Assembly (NCBI RefSeq): GCF_002775205.1 | Contig: NC_036446.1 | Coordinates: 15,934,565-15,998,564 of the forward strand | DNA length: 64,000 nucleotides | Direction: 5' to 3' | DNA from: Xiphophorus maculatus | Lineage: Eukaryota > Chordata > Actinopteri > Cyprinodontiformes > Poeciliidae | In this document: in pieces, positions 1 to 11,302 of the stretch | Layout of the letters: each line of letters opens with the position of its first letter | Numbering within the stretch: the first letter of the stretch is position 1 | The notes under the pieces: generated by a model | Databases searched by the model: none | What the model was told of the DNA's origin: nothing | Seen by the model: the letters and a program-made list of their open reading frames with translations, nothing else | Position numbers and translations under genes: made by a program

Positions 1-660
1 TAAAAGAAATGTTTAGCTTTTAAACTCCTGCAGTGTAGTTGTACTCCATAGAAAAATTCTGATTTTCTGCCTTGAGTTGTTTAACTTTTAGCTAAAAAAG
101 GAAAAATCAATTAATTCAATTAGACTATATTATATAATACTATATTATACAACAATATGTAGAGAATTAATCAAAACACATTTACTGAAGGTTTAATCAC
201 AGTAACATAACACAAATGATAAATTATTACGCAATTAACACTGATTATTTAATACACAAATCTGCTGGAGATCAGAAATGTGGTGTAAAGTTTTGAAATA
301 GGATTCAAACAGCATGTTTTAATAGTAAAAATTATTATTTTCTGCATTGAGATGCTTAATTTATAGCTGAAAAATGGCTATTCAGTTAATTCAATTCCAA
401 TCTATTTCAAACTTATATAAGCAAAGCGTCATTAAATGCGTTTAATCAATACGGATAAAAAAATTTAATTAAGCACCAATTACTTAGTACATAAATCTGC
501 CGTGGATCAGAAAGATTGTGTAAAGTTTTGTCATTTAAACTTGGCGTTTTATATATTAAAAGCCAACAAATGAGTTAAGCATAACTATTTAGAGTAATTT
601 AGATCAAAATCATACATTTTATGCATAACCTTCCACTTCACTGATAAATAATATTCCATT
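1..660. repeat. AT-rich nudt21 intron 1 with a diverged tandem duplication
   Basis: Two blocks recur in the same order. A block containing ttttctgc.ttgag and ttaattcaatt occurs at about 58-122 and again at 335-397. A block containing aatctgc, gatcagaaa and gtgtaaagttttg occurs at about 255-295 and 490-530. The spacings of about 277 and 235 bp indicate an old local duplication with indels. No coding exon is visible here. Confidence 0.5.
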
Positions 661-873
661 TTGATTGCCAAAGCAAACTACAGCCCAGATGCGACCATAC
701 ATACCGCCTTCACAAGTCAAATATTTGTGATTTTTTTAAAAGATTTTGGTCACTATATTGCACAGATCTGCATCAAAATAAATAATTTGTCACAGCCAGA
801 ACTGCCTCAGTCGTTCCGGACACTTTTCCACATTAGTACCCAGACTGAGGGCTGCAGGCGGTACTGGACTCAC

Positions 874-995
874 AGGTTGATGGTCCGCTCCAGGGTGAGC
901 GGTTTAGCGGGCCCGCTGATGTATTTGCCCCCGAACTGCTCTCCGCCGCGGCGCGGCCACCCGGTGGACGAGCGACTGGGCTGCACGACCGACAT
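874..995 (-). CDS. nudt21: NUDT21 (CFIm25/CPSF5), first coding exon only; gene continues beyond the left edge
   Basis: NUDT21 is the 25-kDa subunit of cleavage factor Im. It binds UGUA elements in nuclear pre-mRNA and helps choose polyadenylation sites. The exon runs from an ATG at 995-993 to a donor read as AACCT|gtgagt and encodes 40 codons plus two bases (phase 2). The peptide begins [20 protein letters not shown] and ends [11 protein letters not shown]. This matches the vertebrate NUDT21 N-terminus as I recall it, which opens MSVV, has a TGWPR motif, and ends with the same [11 protein letters not shown] block. The Nudix fold would lie in later exons. The AT-rich sequence at 1-867 contains none of them, so they lie left of the window. 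The upstream flank is GC-richer with an ETS-like site. The identification is strong although only one exon is visible. Confidence 0.93.
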
Positions 996-1185
996 CCTTT
1001 CCTACTAGTATGAAAACTCCTGCAGATAAAAGGCAGGAAACCTGGTTAATCTACAGACGGACAAAAGAGGAAAAACACCCCGAGCGCTCCACTGCACAGA
1101 CCCCGTCTCCTTTGTTCTTCCTCTTCCGGGTGAAAACTGCGCGGTTTGCTTGATGTCCTCGGCAGCGACCCCTGCTGGTCCCGGT
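996..1185 (-). promoter_or_regulatory. nudt21: Candidate nudt21 promoter / 5' UTR
   Basis: This GC-richer stretch lies directly upstream of the nudt21 ATG. Read on the minus strand it contains an ETS-type CCGGAAG core (about 1122-1130). It also contains a CTCF-like motif at 1164-1181, seen on the plus strand as agcgacccctgctggtcc. No TATA box was seen. Assignment rests on position and composition only. Confidence 0.5.
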
Positions 1186-1274
1186 GTGTTTAGCACCAGA
1201 GAGTCACAAAAAGTAAACAGTTTGGAGTTCATTATCAATATAAACAGTCACAAAGGTGAGGAGAGAACCCGAAA

Positions 1275-1772
1275 ATTATACTCAGGTAAGATTAGCACTA
1301 CTTCAGTTTATATTTACTCAAGTAAAAGTCAAAAGTAGCCGTCCAAGAAATTAAAGTAAAAAAGTATTTCATTTATATTTGAAAATTACATAATCAGACA
1401 GACCAAAATATATAGAAATGGTTGTATTTTAAAGATAATTCTTTAAATAAAATAATTTAAAAATAATAAAATCATGTAAAAAAAAAAAAAACTATTTCCA
1501 AATATTTTTTTTCATTTAAAAACTTATAAAATTAACACACAAGTGTTTGTGTCTGGTTAATTTTTGTTTTAAACGAGCTTGTTTTTTATTCACTGACTCA
1601 CAGTGAGTAGAGCATCCAGAAATTTTACTCAAGGAAAAGTAGCAATACTTCAAGCTAAAATTACTCAAGTAAAAGTAAAAATACTCCTAAAATTATTTTT
1701 TTTCTACAAAGTTACTCAAGTAATTGTAACTGAGTAAATGTAATGAGTTACTACTCAACTCTGATCAAGTTA
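1275..1772. repeat. Dispersed fish repeat (actcaagtaaaagta family), copy 1
   Basis: The segment is rich in variants of ttactcaagtaaaagta and ends gagttactactcaactctg. A second copy lies at about 40850-41327 plus 41857-41915, where a transposon relic splits it. The copies share internal landmarks such as cagacagacc and agtagcc..ccaagaaatta. It lies in the intergenic gap between nudt21 and the carmil2 3' end. Confidence 0.6.
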
Positions 1773-2030
1773 TAAAAAACTTATATTATGTAGGACATTT
1801 CAGTGTGTTTATTAAATTGTTGAAAGGTATTTTTTTATAATAGAAAAATAGTGAATAATTATGATTGAACAAAAAGATAAAGAAAGTCTCTGAGTAACCC
1901 TCAGCCTGTTAGTAACAGAGTTAGTAATGAGATATAATCACTGATTATTTGAACCTTTTGCTTTCTGACACATTTGGAAAACTAAACAAGACTCTTAATT
2001 CACCTGGAAATAAAGCAATCATAACAGAAA

Positions 2031-2360
2031 ATGATTGGTACACTGGAAAAACACAAAGACTTACCAAATATGTTTGGTTTAGTTTCTAGGGCAAATATCG
2101 TAATACACTTGAAATAAAGCAACTTAAATTACAAGCAACTTTATAGCAACATATATGAGTTTGCTTTAAGTCAATAATTCATTAATGTTTATGAAAAATT
2201 ACCATTGCACTGACAGATTATTTCACTAGTCATGTGGGAAAAATGTCCTGTTGTAGGTGAAAAACATCTGCCTGTGGTACTATTACTTTTCCATCAATAC
2301 TAAGGAACTACACCAAAAATACATGGCAAGATTTTGTGTTTTAGCAGTGTAGCTAATTTT
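2031..2360. repeat. Dispersed non-autonomous repeat (tttggtttagtttctag family), copy 1
   Basis: Recognised by the ordered landmarks tttagtttctag, gcaaatat, cttgaaataa, aacttaaattacaagcaac, taagtcaataattc and gattatttcac. Related copies occur at about 51648-51880 and 59105-59520. A probable fish MITE. It lies downstream of carmil2. Confidence 0.6.
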
Positions 2361-2467
2361 TTATCCCAAAATCTTCTCCTGAGAACGTTTACTTACTTTC
2401 TCCCTGCTGAAATTAACAATCTGACAAGATAAATTAAACCAATTAAATAATTTAAATAAAATAAACT

Positions 2468-3014
2468 AATTTATTGAGTGGTCCTGGGTTTCAATTCTGG
2501 CCTGGGAGGGTTTGACTGCTGTAGCTAACTGGTTCATCTAAATTGCGATTAAGTGACCTGTCCAAGGTACAATAATGGACGGCTGATGTTTCAGGGAAAT
2601 ATTACTAACTTCATGTACAAAAACAATTTTAAGAAAGCTTAAGGAATGACTCAGTGAACTGAATAATCCATTTAATAGTCATAGCTATGTTTCTTTTTCA
2701 TCTTTTGTAAACATCATGTATTTTACCACAATAGTTTTCTTATAGTACATAATCATACGTGCAATGCAAAATCTCAACAGAAGTTAAAAAAAGGACAAAG
2801 ACACTGCTGGATTTGTTGATTACATCACACCAAGAGGATCTCAGTTCTTTGGTCCAGTGGCCCACTCTTAGTGGTGTGCTGCAGTAATGTGGTGGTCCCT
2901 GTCAGAAGTGCCATTGATAATCTCTCCCCAGCCTTCCTTACCCTCGTAGCCTTTACTGAGGACTCTCCTGTCTGTCACAGTTGTTGGTCCCGTGTTCAGC
3001 GGCTTTGTTATTTT
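2468..3014 (-). other. Probable carmil2 3' UTR
   Basis: The sequence follows the TGA at 3017-3015 and has no further coding potential on the minus strand. A possible AATAAA on the minus strand lies at 2475-2470. The cleavage site is not determined. Confidence 0.35.
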
Positions 3015-6000
3015 TCACTTATCACCTGCTGACATTGTTTCCTCTCGCTCTTGAGCCTCATTGACTGTGTCGTCTCTGCTCCTCTCACCCTCTGCACCCG
3101 GGTCGGGTTCAGAGAGGGCATTCTCCTCAGCTCTCACACTTTCTTCCTGCACTTCTTTTCTTGTTACATCACCATTGTCAACCAGTGGGTTGTCACTGTC
3201 ACTTTCGCTCTTCTTCTCACCGTGAACATCTTCCTCCTTCTCATCAAGATCGCCTGATTTGGTCTGTTTGACCTCCTCAGAAGGCTCAACCACTACTAAA
3301 AGACAAAAACATTCAATTAGACAAACAACTACCTATAGTATGTACATTACGTGGAACCATATGAACGGTTCTGACAAAAGTATTTATGCCCCTTGAAGTT
3401 GTCCACACGTTTGCATATTGCTGGTCTCTGGTCTTCATAATGATCTATAAACCTCTGAGGCCTTCATAGAACTACATTTGTACTTAGAGTTAATTCAAGG
3501 TGGGTGGTCTCCATTTACTAATAAGATGACTGTATAACTGGAAAGAAATAGATTTTATAAAAATGTATAAATTACATATTATGCTTGCAAAACATGTTCA
3601 TCACATTTCTTGTACAAAAATCTTTCTTATATTTCTGTCTGCCTATTCCAAGCTTCTTTCAGAATGAGCTATTTTAGGGCCTCCTGTCACTTTACATCCT
3701 AATAAACTGCTGCTGGCCACGCCCTCAAACTCAATGTTTACATTCACACGTAAAAATGGATGCAAACAGATGCACAATTATACAAGATACATCGTTGAAA
3801 AGCATAAGTAGAGCTTCCTGAACAACCAACAAGAATGAAGCGAGTGATTTTTGAATGGTAAGTCAACAACAAAACACTTGTATTTTCCAGCAGCCATTAA
3901 AGCAGCGCATACTGCAGTAAAACCAGCTGACCAAACGTGCTGGAGCTCAGCTTGGGATGCTAGGTGATTGATTGCGACTTAACAATCAGGTGGTGTTTGA
4001 ACTAAACATTTACTTATTGCCAAAAATGTCTTGGTGTTTTGTTTTGTAAGTGCTTGGGCTATTTTTAGAGTAAGACTCAAATGTAAACAAAAACGTGCAA
4101 AATGTGAATTTTGCATCATAGAGCTCTTTTAAGATCCCTTTTGTTTTGAATTGACACTATTTAAATCTGGTGAATTTAAATGAACTGAAGTGATTTTGAA
4201 AGTTAATTAAGAGATTTGGATTGTGTTTATTCAAAGGAGGTTGAATACAAATGCAGATCAAACTTTTCAGATTTCTTTTGGAAAAAATAAAAGTAAAAAC
4301 CATGTGATCCTTTCCTTCAGCATTTAAATTATCCACTACGTTTCACATAATCTCTCAGTAAAATAAACTGAAGTTATTAAAGGTAATCTGAAAACAACCG
4401 AGTGGGAATACATCTGCAAGGCACTGAATTACACATTTACTAAAATAAAATCTTACCGGTGTCTGTTGTGGGTTTTCCTGGTTCTTCTCCTTCCCCCCTT
4501 TCCTCATGCAGCGTCTGTAAATCTTTATCCTGGTGTGGCTCACCATCAGGGGGTGCTGGACTGCTGAAGCGGCAAGGAGTGGCACTTAACTCTACGTCAG
4601 GGGGAATCGTGAAGACTGGATCTGACCCAGTTATGTGCGGGGAGCTAATTGCAGCAGCGCCCGCTGAGCTGCTGGTGGAAGTGGTGTCTGCGCGGTTTAA
4701 ACTGGTAGCAGTGGAGGCGGTGTCTGTAGGGTTCGTGTCACTGGAAGAAGTGGAGGGAGCAGAAATGAGAGCGTCTGACTGGACGGTGGCAGGAGAGGAG
4801 GCAGAGTCCATGTGGTCGGTGGATGGTGGGCTGAGGGTTTCATCGGCTGTGGGAGGGAGGGGAGCAGGGGTCACAGGGGTCACAGGGGAGGTTGAAGTAA
4901 CGGGGACACCGTGTGTATCTGCGGTTGTAACTGCACCAGAATTAGGAGGATGACAGGTAGCTACAGAGGTACTGGATGGAGTATGTAGGCCTGAATCTGA
5001 CACGCTGGTGGAGGAAGAAGCTGCAGTGCTGACAGAAACATCACCTCCAGCAGCTGAGAGAGCACCATTTGGCTCCAGGGAAGTTGCCTCAGTTGGTAGA
5101 TTTGTTGCTGCTTTAGAAACTGGGCTCTGCTGGCAGGGAGCTGAACCAGTTTCCAGGGTGGGGATGGAAGAAGTAGTTTCTGTTTTTGAGGTGGAAGTGA
5201 CTGAAGGACTTTGGGTTGTGGACTCTGAGGTGGTGGGTGTAATTGCGGCTGTGCCAGGGGGCTCAAATGGGGTAGAGATGCTAGTAATTGTGGAGGTGGG
5301 TGCTTCAGTGACAGGAGAACTAGATTTAGGGACTGAGGCTTTTCTGTCACTGGCTATAATGCTGGTAGGTGTTGTAGTTACTGCAGCAGAGTCCACTAAG
5401 TCAGTGCATATCTCTGTGTCAGTACTTGAGGAGGAAACTGTGACACTGGCTGAGTCAGGGACTGAATTAGAGATTGTCGGTACTGAAGAAGAGGTGGTAG
5501 CAGGAGCAGACGGAGCAGCGGCCAGACTGGGCTTAGTGGGCGTGTTTGTCTCTGCTTCCTGAATCTGTGCTAGCTCGTTCTCTGGCGTATTGCGGCCTGA
5601 TGTTGCAGGAGGCAGAGCTGGTTTGATTACTGGCTTTGGAAGCAGAGCAGGCTTCCCAGCTGCCTCGTGTGCCGACAGACTCGCCCGAATTTGATGCCGG
5701 GTGTCTGGAGAGAAAAAGGAAGGAGAAAATCACCTAGCTGATCGTAGCAGGTTGGGAAAGAGGCTGAAAATGACTAATTATGGTTTACCTGAAGATGCAG
5801 ACATAGTCCGAGGTTTTGAGAAAGTAGAGGGTGGCTCAGGTTTATTATCAATGATGGTACCTGAAGTGCAAAGACTTTTATGTCATTTTAAAGGACAAAT
5901 TAAGCACCACATTTCAGACTGAAGCAGGTAGATTTTGATTCCTTAACTCTTTAAGCGTTATACTAGAAAAGATAGTCATGACATACGCTATTTCAGATTT

Positions 6001-9000
6001 ATGTTTTATTTCTGTATCATAACAAGTGCATTAGCCATTTCATGATCATGTGCTTGACACATTTTTCCCAACCAGAAGGACACAGAAATCCACAATAAAA
6101 AAATAACCCATGTAATTACCCACAAAATATACCTGAAAACCTAAAGTAGTCATTTTCCCCCACAATTTCATTCTCAGCATTTTAGATAAACTATATAAAG
6201 AGAAGCTGTTTTCCTACATGTGGCAGGGAAATGTTGCTCTATGAAAAGATATCGGAGGATGGATTCTAATTGCATCATTGATTTTACTGAAGCAAAAATT
6301 GCATAGCATCAAAATAAGCAAAGCACATTGATGAAATAGGAACCCTTGTTTGTATGACCTTCGACCATTTGTGTGTGAGTGTGTGCAGGTAGAGTAGGTG
6401 TGTGTGTTCATTTCTGACCTGGAGGATGTGATTTACCATCTAGAATAGTAGAAATCCAAACCCAAAACACTTTGAGCCATGGAGAACCAAGGGTAAGGTG
6501 GCTTTGGCTGCTGAAGACCCCACAATAGCCATACAATCGACAGAGATCACCCAACACTTCAACCCAGTTGTACACTCCCCTGTGACAACGCCAGAGCCCA
6601 TAAGGCCAATCCTGCACCACCATTCTCTGCTGAACTGGCAAAGGCACAAAGGCAAGATAGACAGGGGTCCATGCAATGCTCCTCCCTAGTGTTTGCATCT
6701 ATGTCTGAGCTACTGTAAAATGTCTCAAGTGGATTAAAATGGGGGTTGCAATTAGGGTGTTGGAGATAATGGTTAGGCTTGCAAGGTCCATCATCCCACT
6801 CCCCAAGACCATGGTGTTGAGTGGGTATCCCATATAGCAGTGGTCTCAAACTACATTCCTCGAGGGCCAGAGTCCTGCAACTTTTGGATGTGTCTCTTGT
6901 CCTACACACTTGAACTAAAAGCGTAGCCTGCCTCTCTACCATACAGTCAAGCCCTACAGAGCTCTGCTAATGGGCTAATATTTGAGCCAGATATGTTGAA
7001 GCAGAGAGGCATCTAAAGGTTGCAGGACACTGGCCCTTAAGGACTGAAGTTTGAGACCACGGCCATTTAGATAAGATGGCTGCTGACGTGCCAGGACAGA
7101 TTTGCTCTACAAAAAGTATATCTGAAGATGGTATCCTAATTGCATGATTGACTTTATGAAAGCCAGAATGCATCCAGCATCAAAGCAGGCAGGCTATGTT
7201 GATGTAATAATAACTCGTGTTTGTATGACCTTCAACCATTTGGATTATATGTGTGTCGATGTAGAGTGGTGCAGTTGATAGCGCTGTTGCCTTGCAGCAA
7301 GATGTGTGGATTTTCTCTAGCTTCCTCCCGCAGTCCACAAACATGACTGTTAGGCTAATTAGTCTGTCTAAATTCTCCTTAGGTGTGGGTCTGTGCATGC
7401 ATGGTTGCTTGTCCTGTCTGTCTCTGTGTTGCCCTGGTGACATGTCCAGAGTGTACCCTGTCTCTCACCCATTGACTGCTGGAGATAGGCACCACACCAG
7501 ATAGCAGATTGATGGATGAGTGTTGGTGTGTGTAAATAGTAGCATTTGTGTTGCATAGGTGTATGAACTAGTTTGTCACCTTGAGGTGAACAGTGGTGTG
7601 TGGTAAGAATGGTTGAAGGCCTGCCACCCATCACCCAGCCCTCTAGAAGAGCTGGGACTCAGAAGGACCAGGTGGAGAGGGCTTATTACTCCTCCACCTG
7701 GTGGGTTATCCTCCTGGAGGTCTAGAGGGATGGACACCCACCAGAACCCCACACAGTCCCACCACCCATTGGCAGCCAGACACATCCCCAGAAACCATAG
7801 GTCACCCAGTGGCAGTCCACTTTCTGGGTTTGATCAAGTTTCAATTCAAGCATCACCCCACCTAAAGCATGTAAGAGGGTCTTGATCCAAATATGCCCCT
7901 GTAATATGAAGTGTAGTGTTTATGTCTAAAGTGCATTAAAATTGGGATATGGGAGCAAAGTGCTGCATAGTGCCCCACCCATGCCTGCAACGCCCATTGT
8001 CCCACATCCTAATACTCTGCTAATATGAGGAGTTGCATATGTTAGGGAGGAGGGGGCGGCGCAAAGGGCCAGTACAAATCCCCTTGGGAGCCAGCTCACA
8101 CCAACTGGAGCAGTCCAGTTAATACAAGTCTTTTCACTACCTTTTTTCTATCATTCTTTTATGATTAAGCAATTTTTTGTCATAAAGGCTTATTTTTTAA
8201 AATGTTCAGTTCAGTTTTTAAGGTTATTTTTGCTAAAACCGTTTCAAATCAAGGACTTATCTTCTTCTAAGGTGCATGTAGCCATCTTGAATTAGGCCTT
8301 CCATGAGAGGCCAGAAGATACGGATACAATTCAGTAACAGCTTTTTGAGAAAACTACAAACTTAATTACAAACATCTCAGAATTCTGTAAGACAACAATT
8401 GCTGCCTTGCAGATTTCCTCTGTTATTTTCCTCTGTATTGTTACACTTGAATGTTTCAGATCACTAACCGACATGCCCCAATGTAAAAAAAAAAGAGAAA
8501 ATACTCTCAACCCTAATGGCTGTGCCATTCCTGGCAGCTACAAGTGTGATCAAGTGTTTGCTACAACTGTTAGAGTCTTTGACAGTCTTTTTGTCCCACT
8601 TTTCCTCTTGGAGTTGTTTAAATTTAACCAAACTGCAGGGATCCAAGTGTGCTTAAGTTTAATGTCAGAAACTGATGGTTGGAGATTCACCTTCAGGATA
8701 TTCTTTTGGGAGAATATCCATCATATTGCCTTCACTATGTTCATTTATTTAAATTGCAGTGCTAGTTTCCAAAATGTTTCCCTTTTGTCTCATCAGTTCA
8801 TGTTTCCAACATGTCTTTATGTCTTGAAGATGTTTTTTATACGGCATTGCAGCTCTCCCATGGATACGATTGTTCCCAGTCTCTTTCTGATTGTTGAATC
8901 AGGAACACTGACTTTACGTGAAGCAGGTAAGGCCTGCAGTGCTCTGATGCCGTGATGTATTCTTTTCTGGATGAGTCCTCGATGTGCTCACCAGCCTCAT

Positions 9001-11302
9001 GATTTGGTTTTCATCTGTTCTTGAATTTCTGTGAATTATTTTGGACTAGTGTGTTGTGTTTTGAGCTCTCTTAGCCTACTTCGTGTTGTCAGGCAGGTTC
9101 TTTTGAAGTGATTTCTCGACTCTGTGGGTCGTGCAGTAATCAGGCCTGGGTGTGGTTATCTTTGGTTGATATTAAAATGTGTTTGATGATCTGAAACATT
9201 TAAGTTTGACAAAAAAAAAAAGCAAAACTGAAAAAATCTGTGAAATATGAATGTTTTTACAATACTGTCCGTGTATTAAAAATATACTTTTGGCATAATT
9301 GACTTAAAGATCATTTCAGCTTTATTAACAGTCAGGAGGAAAGAATTTAAAAAATGCCATAAATGATGATACATACCTTCAGATTCAGCCTTTTTCATTT
9401 CTCCTTCTTGATTCTAAAATAATAACAAAAAATGTAACTCGAATACTCATAATTCCTCCCTATATGCCAGATAATTGAGGCATGCGCATTTACACACCTG
9501 TGCGTCTCCCGGTGGAGGCTTGGAAACCCCAATGCGCTGAAGCATAAGATGGAGTTTCTGCTCAAAGCTGTGCTGGCCTTCAAACTGTTTCTGAAAACAG
9601 CAGAACATGAGTGACATTCAGATGGTTTTACTACGATAGTAGAAGAGTTGAACTGCAGTGATGTTCACCTTTGCGGTGTTTCTGGCATTGGTAGCTCCTG
9701 CTGCTGCTGATCCAGACAGCAGGATGAGAGACTGGGATTTCCCCTCTCTGAGAGCTCGGCGGGGAGGCGCTGCCTCGCCCCTCAGCGGCGCGTCACCGGT
9801 AACCTCCGTCTCCTGTACAGCTGCCTCTCCAGTAACAGCACTGGGATGAGCTTTCGCTTTCTCCTTTTCATTCTCCTTCTCTTGCTCCTTCACCCGCTCC
9901 TTCTCCTTGTCTTTCTCTGACCTGGCGACCTCCCTAAGAGGCCGGATGAAATCGGCGATGGAGGCTTTTTTGGGGCGACCCTCCTGGCTCGGCTCTGACT
10001 TCAGACCTCGCTTCCTCTTGAGGGTGAAGAAATCTCCCAGTTTCCTCCTGAGAGTTTTTGTCGGTGGAGGACAGGGAGCAACGGCGCTGGCAGGAACCAC
10101 TTCTTGCTGTGTGATAGTTTCCTCATCCTGCTTGGTCCTACACAAAGAACCTTACATGTCAACTCTCGCTGCTTTTATTCACACTGGATCATTTAGCTAC
10201 TGAGCGATACTCACAGCGTATCAGTGGGAAGTACTTTCTTTGTAAAGAACTCCTCCACGCCTTCATCCACTCGCCCCATGTGCTCAAGAACTTCATTTTC
10301 AGTCTCAATTATCGTCTCCTAATTACCACACGTAGAAATAAGCAGATCCCAGCAATCACAAACTGTATCACATATAACTTTACATTACATAACAATCACC
10401 TCTGAAAACCCACACACTCTGGCAGAGCTGTTCCTCCTGCCTCAATGCACGTTTATTATTTTTTTTTTGGTTTGATTTTCTCATCCATTTCAGATGGAAC
10501 CAGGCCTCCTGGGAGCCAGTTGCTCAGTAACGTACAGCGATCGAGCATCGCCAGGTTTTGCATCCAGAACGAGCGCGGCATAATTCATTTTGCCAATAAA
10601 GGTAACGTGATATCAAAATTGCAGCTATGCAGAGTTGCATTACGCTGATCATGTCAACATCTGCGCCCACAAGTGGAGATGAAAGTCAAGAGGTTGGCTG
10701 CAGAACACGAATTTAGCAGAAGTCACCGTTACGTGATCTTCTGCCAGGGGGATTGGGTGAATTTTGTCTCCATGGGAGTGACTGCATGTCTACAAGCTGC
10801 TGAGGCTCTGTGACAACATGACCAGCTCAATGGGGAATAGATGCACTCACTCAGCATTTAGAAAAATTTACAGGTTAAAAATGCCTAAAGCCTTTTTTTG
10901 TATGGTTTCCTTTTTTGCAGGAAGAGCCAGGGAAGACGCTGAGACCAAATTCCCACTCGCCCTCATCACCATCTCATATGCACACAGAGAAAAGAGAGTG
11001 GGCTTTTCAAAGAGCAAGTGACCGGTACAAAGGGACTGCCTAATTCAAGCAGGGACCAGGCATCTTCTCCACCCTTCCCTTCCCCCTGCCTCTCCCCTCT
11101 ATACCCTCTTCCATCCTCTCCCTCCCTTCCATTTTTCTCCCCTCTCTCTCTCACACACACCAACCATTTTATCCCAAACCCATCTGATTCTCACACACAT
11201 TACCTGCGGTCTGCTGGGACGGTAGTTCAGTTTTTGCCGGTGGGGTCTCGGTCTGCTCTGGGTGTAGTGCCTGAGAGCTGGTCCGCCCAATGGCAGCTCC
11301 AT
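3015..11302 (-). CDS. carmil2: CARMIL-family actin-capping regulator, C-terminal half only (CARMIL2-like)
   Basis: CARMIL proteins bind capping protein at the leading edge and loosen it from actin barbed ends. Eight exons join in phase: 11302-11204, 10318-10215, 10137-9669, 9590-9498, 9413-9377, 5860-5789, 5704-4457 and 3295-3015. They total 2403 nt (800 residues) if the ATG at 11302 is used. Residues 10-22 (LRHYTQSRPRPHR) fit the capping-protein-interaction motif LxHxTxxRPK. Next come GRVDEGVEEFFTKKV, then LRRKLGDFFTLKRKRG, then SFEQKLHLMLQRIGVSK, all hallmarks of the CARMIL C-terminal region. The 416-codon exon 5704-4457 is Ser/Thr/Pro-rich and the last exon is acidic. PH, leucine-rich-repeat and dimerisation exons, expected upstream, are absent up to the ctcf promoter. 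A stop lies in frame about 57 nt upstream of the ATG. The true 5' end may be a splice acceptor rather than this ATG. Paralogue choice rests on adjacency to ctcf, as in human. Confidence 0.82.
3690..3950 (-). repeat. Dispersed repeat, antisense copy of the family at 44.1 and 45.8 kb
   Basis: Read on the minus strand it shows gctgctggaaaa, then aca..ttttgttgttgactta, as in the plus-strand copies at about 44145-44345 and 45838-46130. It lies in the last carmil2 intron. The family is unnamed here. Confidence 0.55.
6228..6375. repeat. Duplicated unit, copy A
   Basis: It shares about 140 bp of ordered sequence with 7100-7245. Landmarks are ttgctcta, ga.gatgg.t.ctaattgca, attgactttat-like blocks, gcatcaaa, ttgatg, and the ending tgtttgtatgaccttc.accattt. 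The two copies are in direct orientation. Confidence 0.65.
6838..7061. mobile_element. MITE-like element with terminal inverted repeats
   Basis: The left end reads agtggtctcaaact, with gagggcc and gtcctgcaac nearby. The right end reads gttgcaggac, ggccctta and agtttgagaccac, the approximate reverse complement. This pattern is a common fish non-autonomous DNA transposon. It sits between the two copies of the duplicated unit. Confidence 0.65.
7100..7245. repeat. Duplicated unit, copy B
   Basis: Direct-orientation homologue of 6228-6375, aligning from agatttgctctac to tgtttgtatgaccttcaacc. Confidence 0.65.
7260..7520 (+). repeat. SINE/L2-like retroposon fragment
   Basis: It contains the motif series cttcctcccgcagtccaca, aaacatgactgttaggctaa, tctaaattctcc, gtgttgccctg and cccattgactgctggagata. 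I recall this series as a widespread fish retroposon tail. The head gtggtgcagttgatagcgct resembles a tRNA-like promoter region but is degenerate. Confidence 0.6.
8400..9230. mobile_element. Decayed non-autonomous DNA transposon
   Basis: The right part contains gcagtaatcaggcctgggtg and tttgatgatctgaaacattt, strings I recall from a very common fish DNA-transposon family. A 182-codon frame at 8407-8955 gives no recognisable domain and is not treated as a gene. Borders are approximate. Confidence 0.5.

Larger units (their letters stand above)
5861..9376 (-). other. Large carmil2 intron packed with decayed mobile elements
   Basis: This 3.5-kb intron interrupts a glycine codon between exons 9413-9377 and 5860-5789. 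It holds a duplicated unit (about 6228-6375 and 7100-7245), a terminal-inverted-repeat element (6838-7061), a SINE/L2-like segment (about 7260-7520) and a decayed DNA element (about 8400-9230). Open frames inside it have no family resemblance. Confidence 0.8.

Noticed and set aside
4459-5562. Long plus-strand frames of 164 and 184 codons opposite the carmil2 tail exon
   Set aside because: They are antisense shadows of the Ser/Thr-rich exon. Codon composition explains the openness and no family resemblance was seen.
6559-6942. 127-codon minus-strand frame
   Set aside because: It crosses repeat sequence in the carmil2 intron and has no recognisable family.
8407-8955. 182-codon plus-strand frame
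   Set aside because: It lies in a decayed transposon with no domain and no splice partners.
10396-10436. Possible extra carmil2 exon on the minus strand (RRNSSARVCGFSE)
   Set aside because: The acceptor side is purine-rich and the phase does not fit between exons 11302-11204 (phase 0) and 10318-10215 (phase 0).
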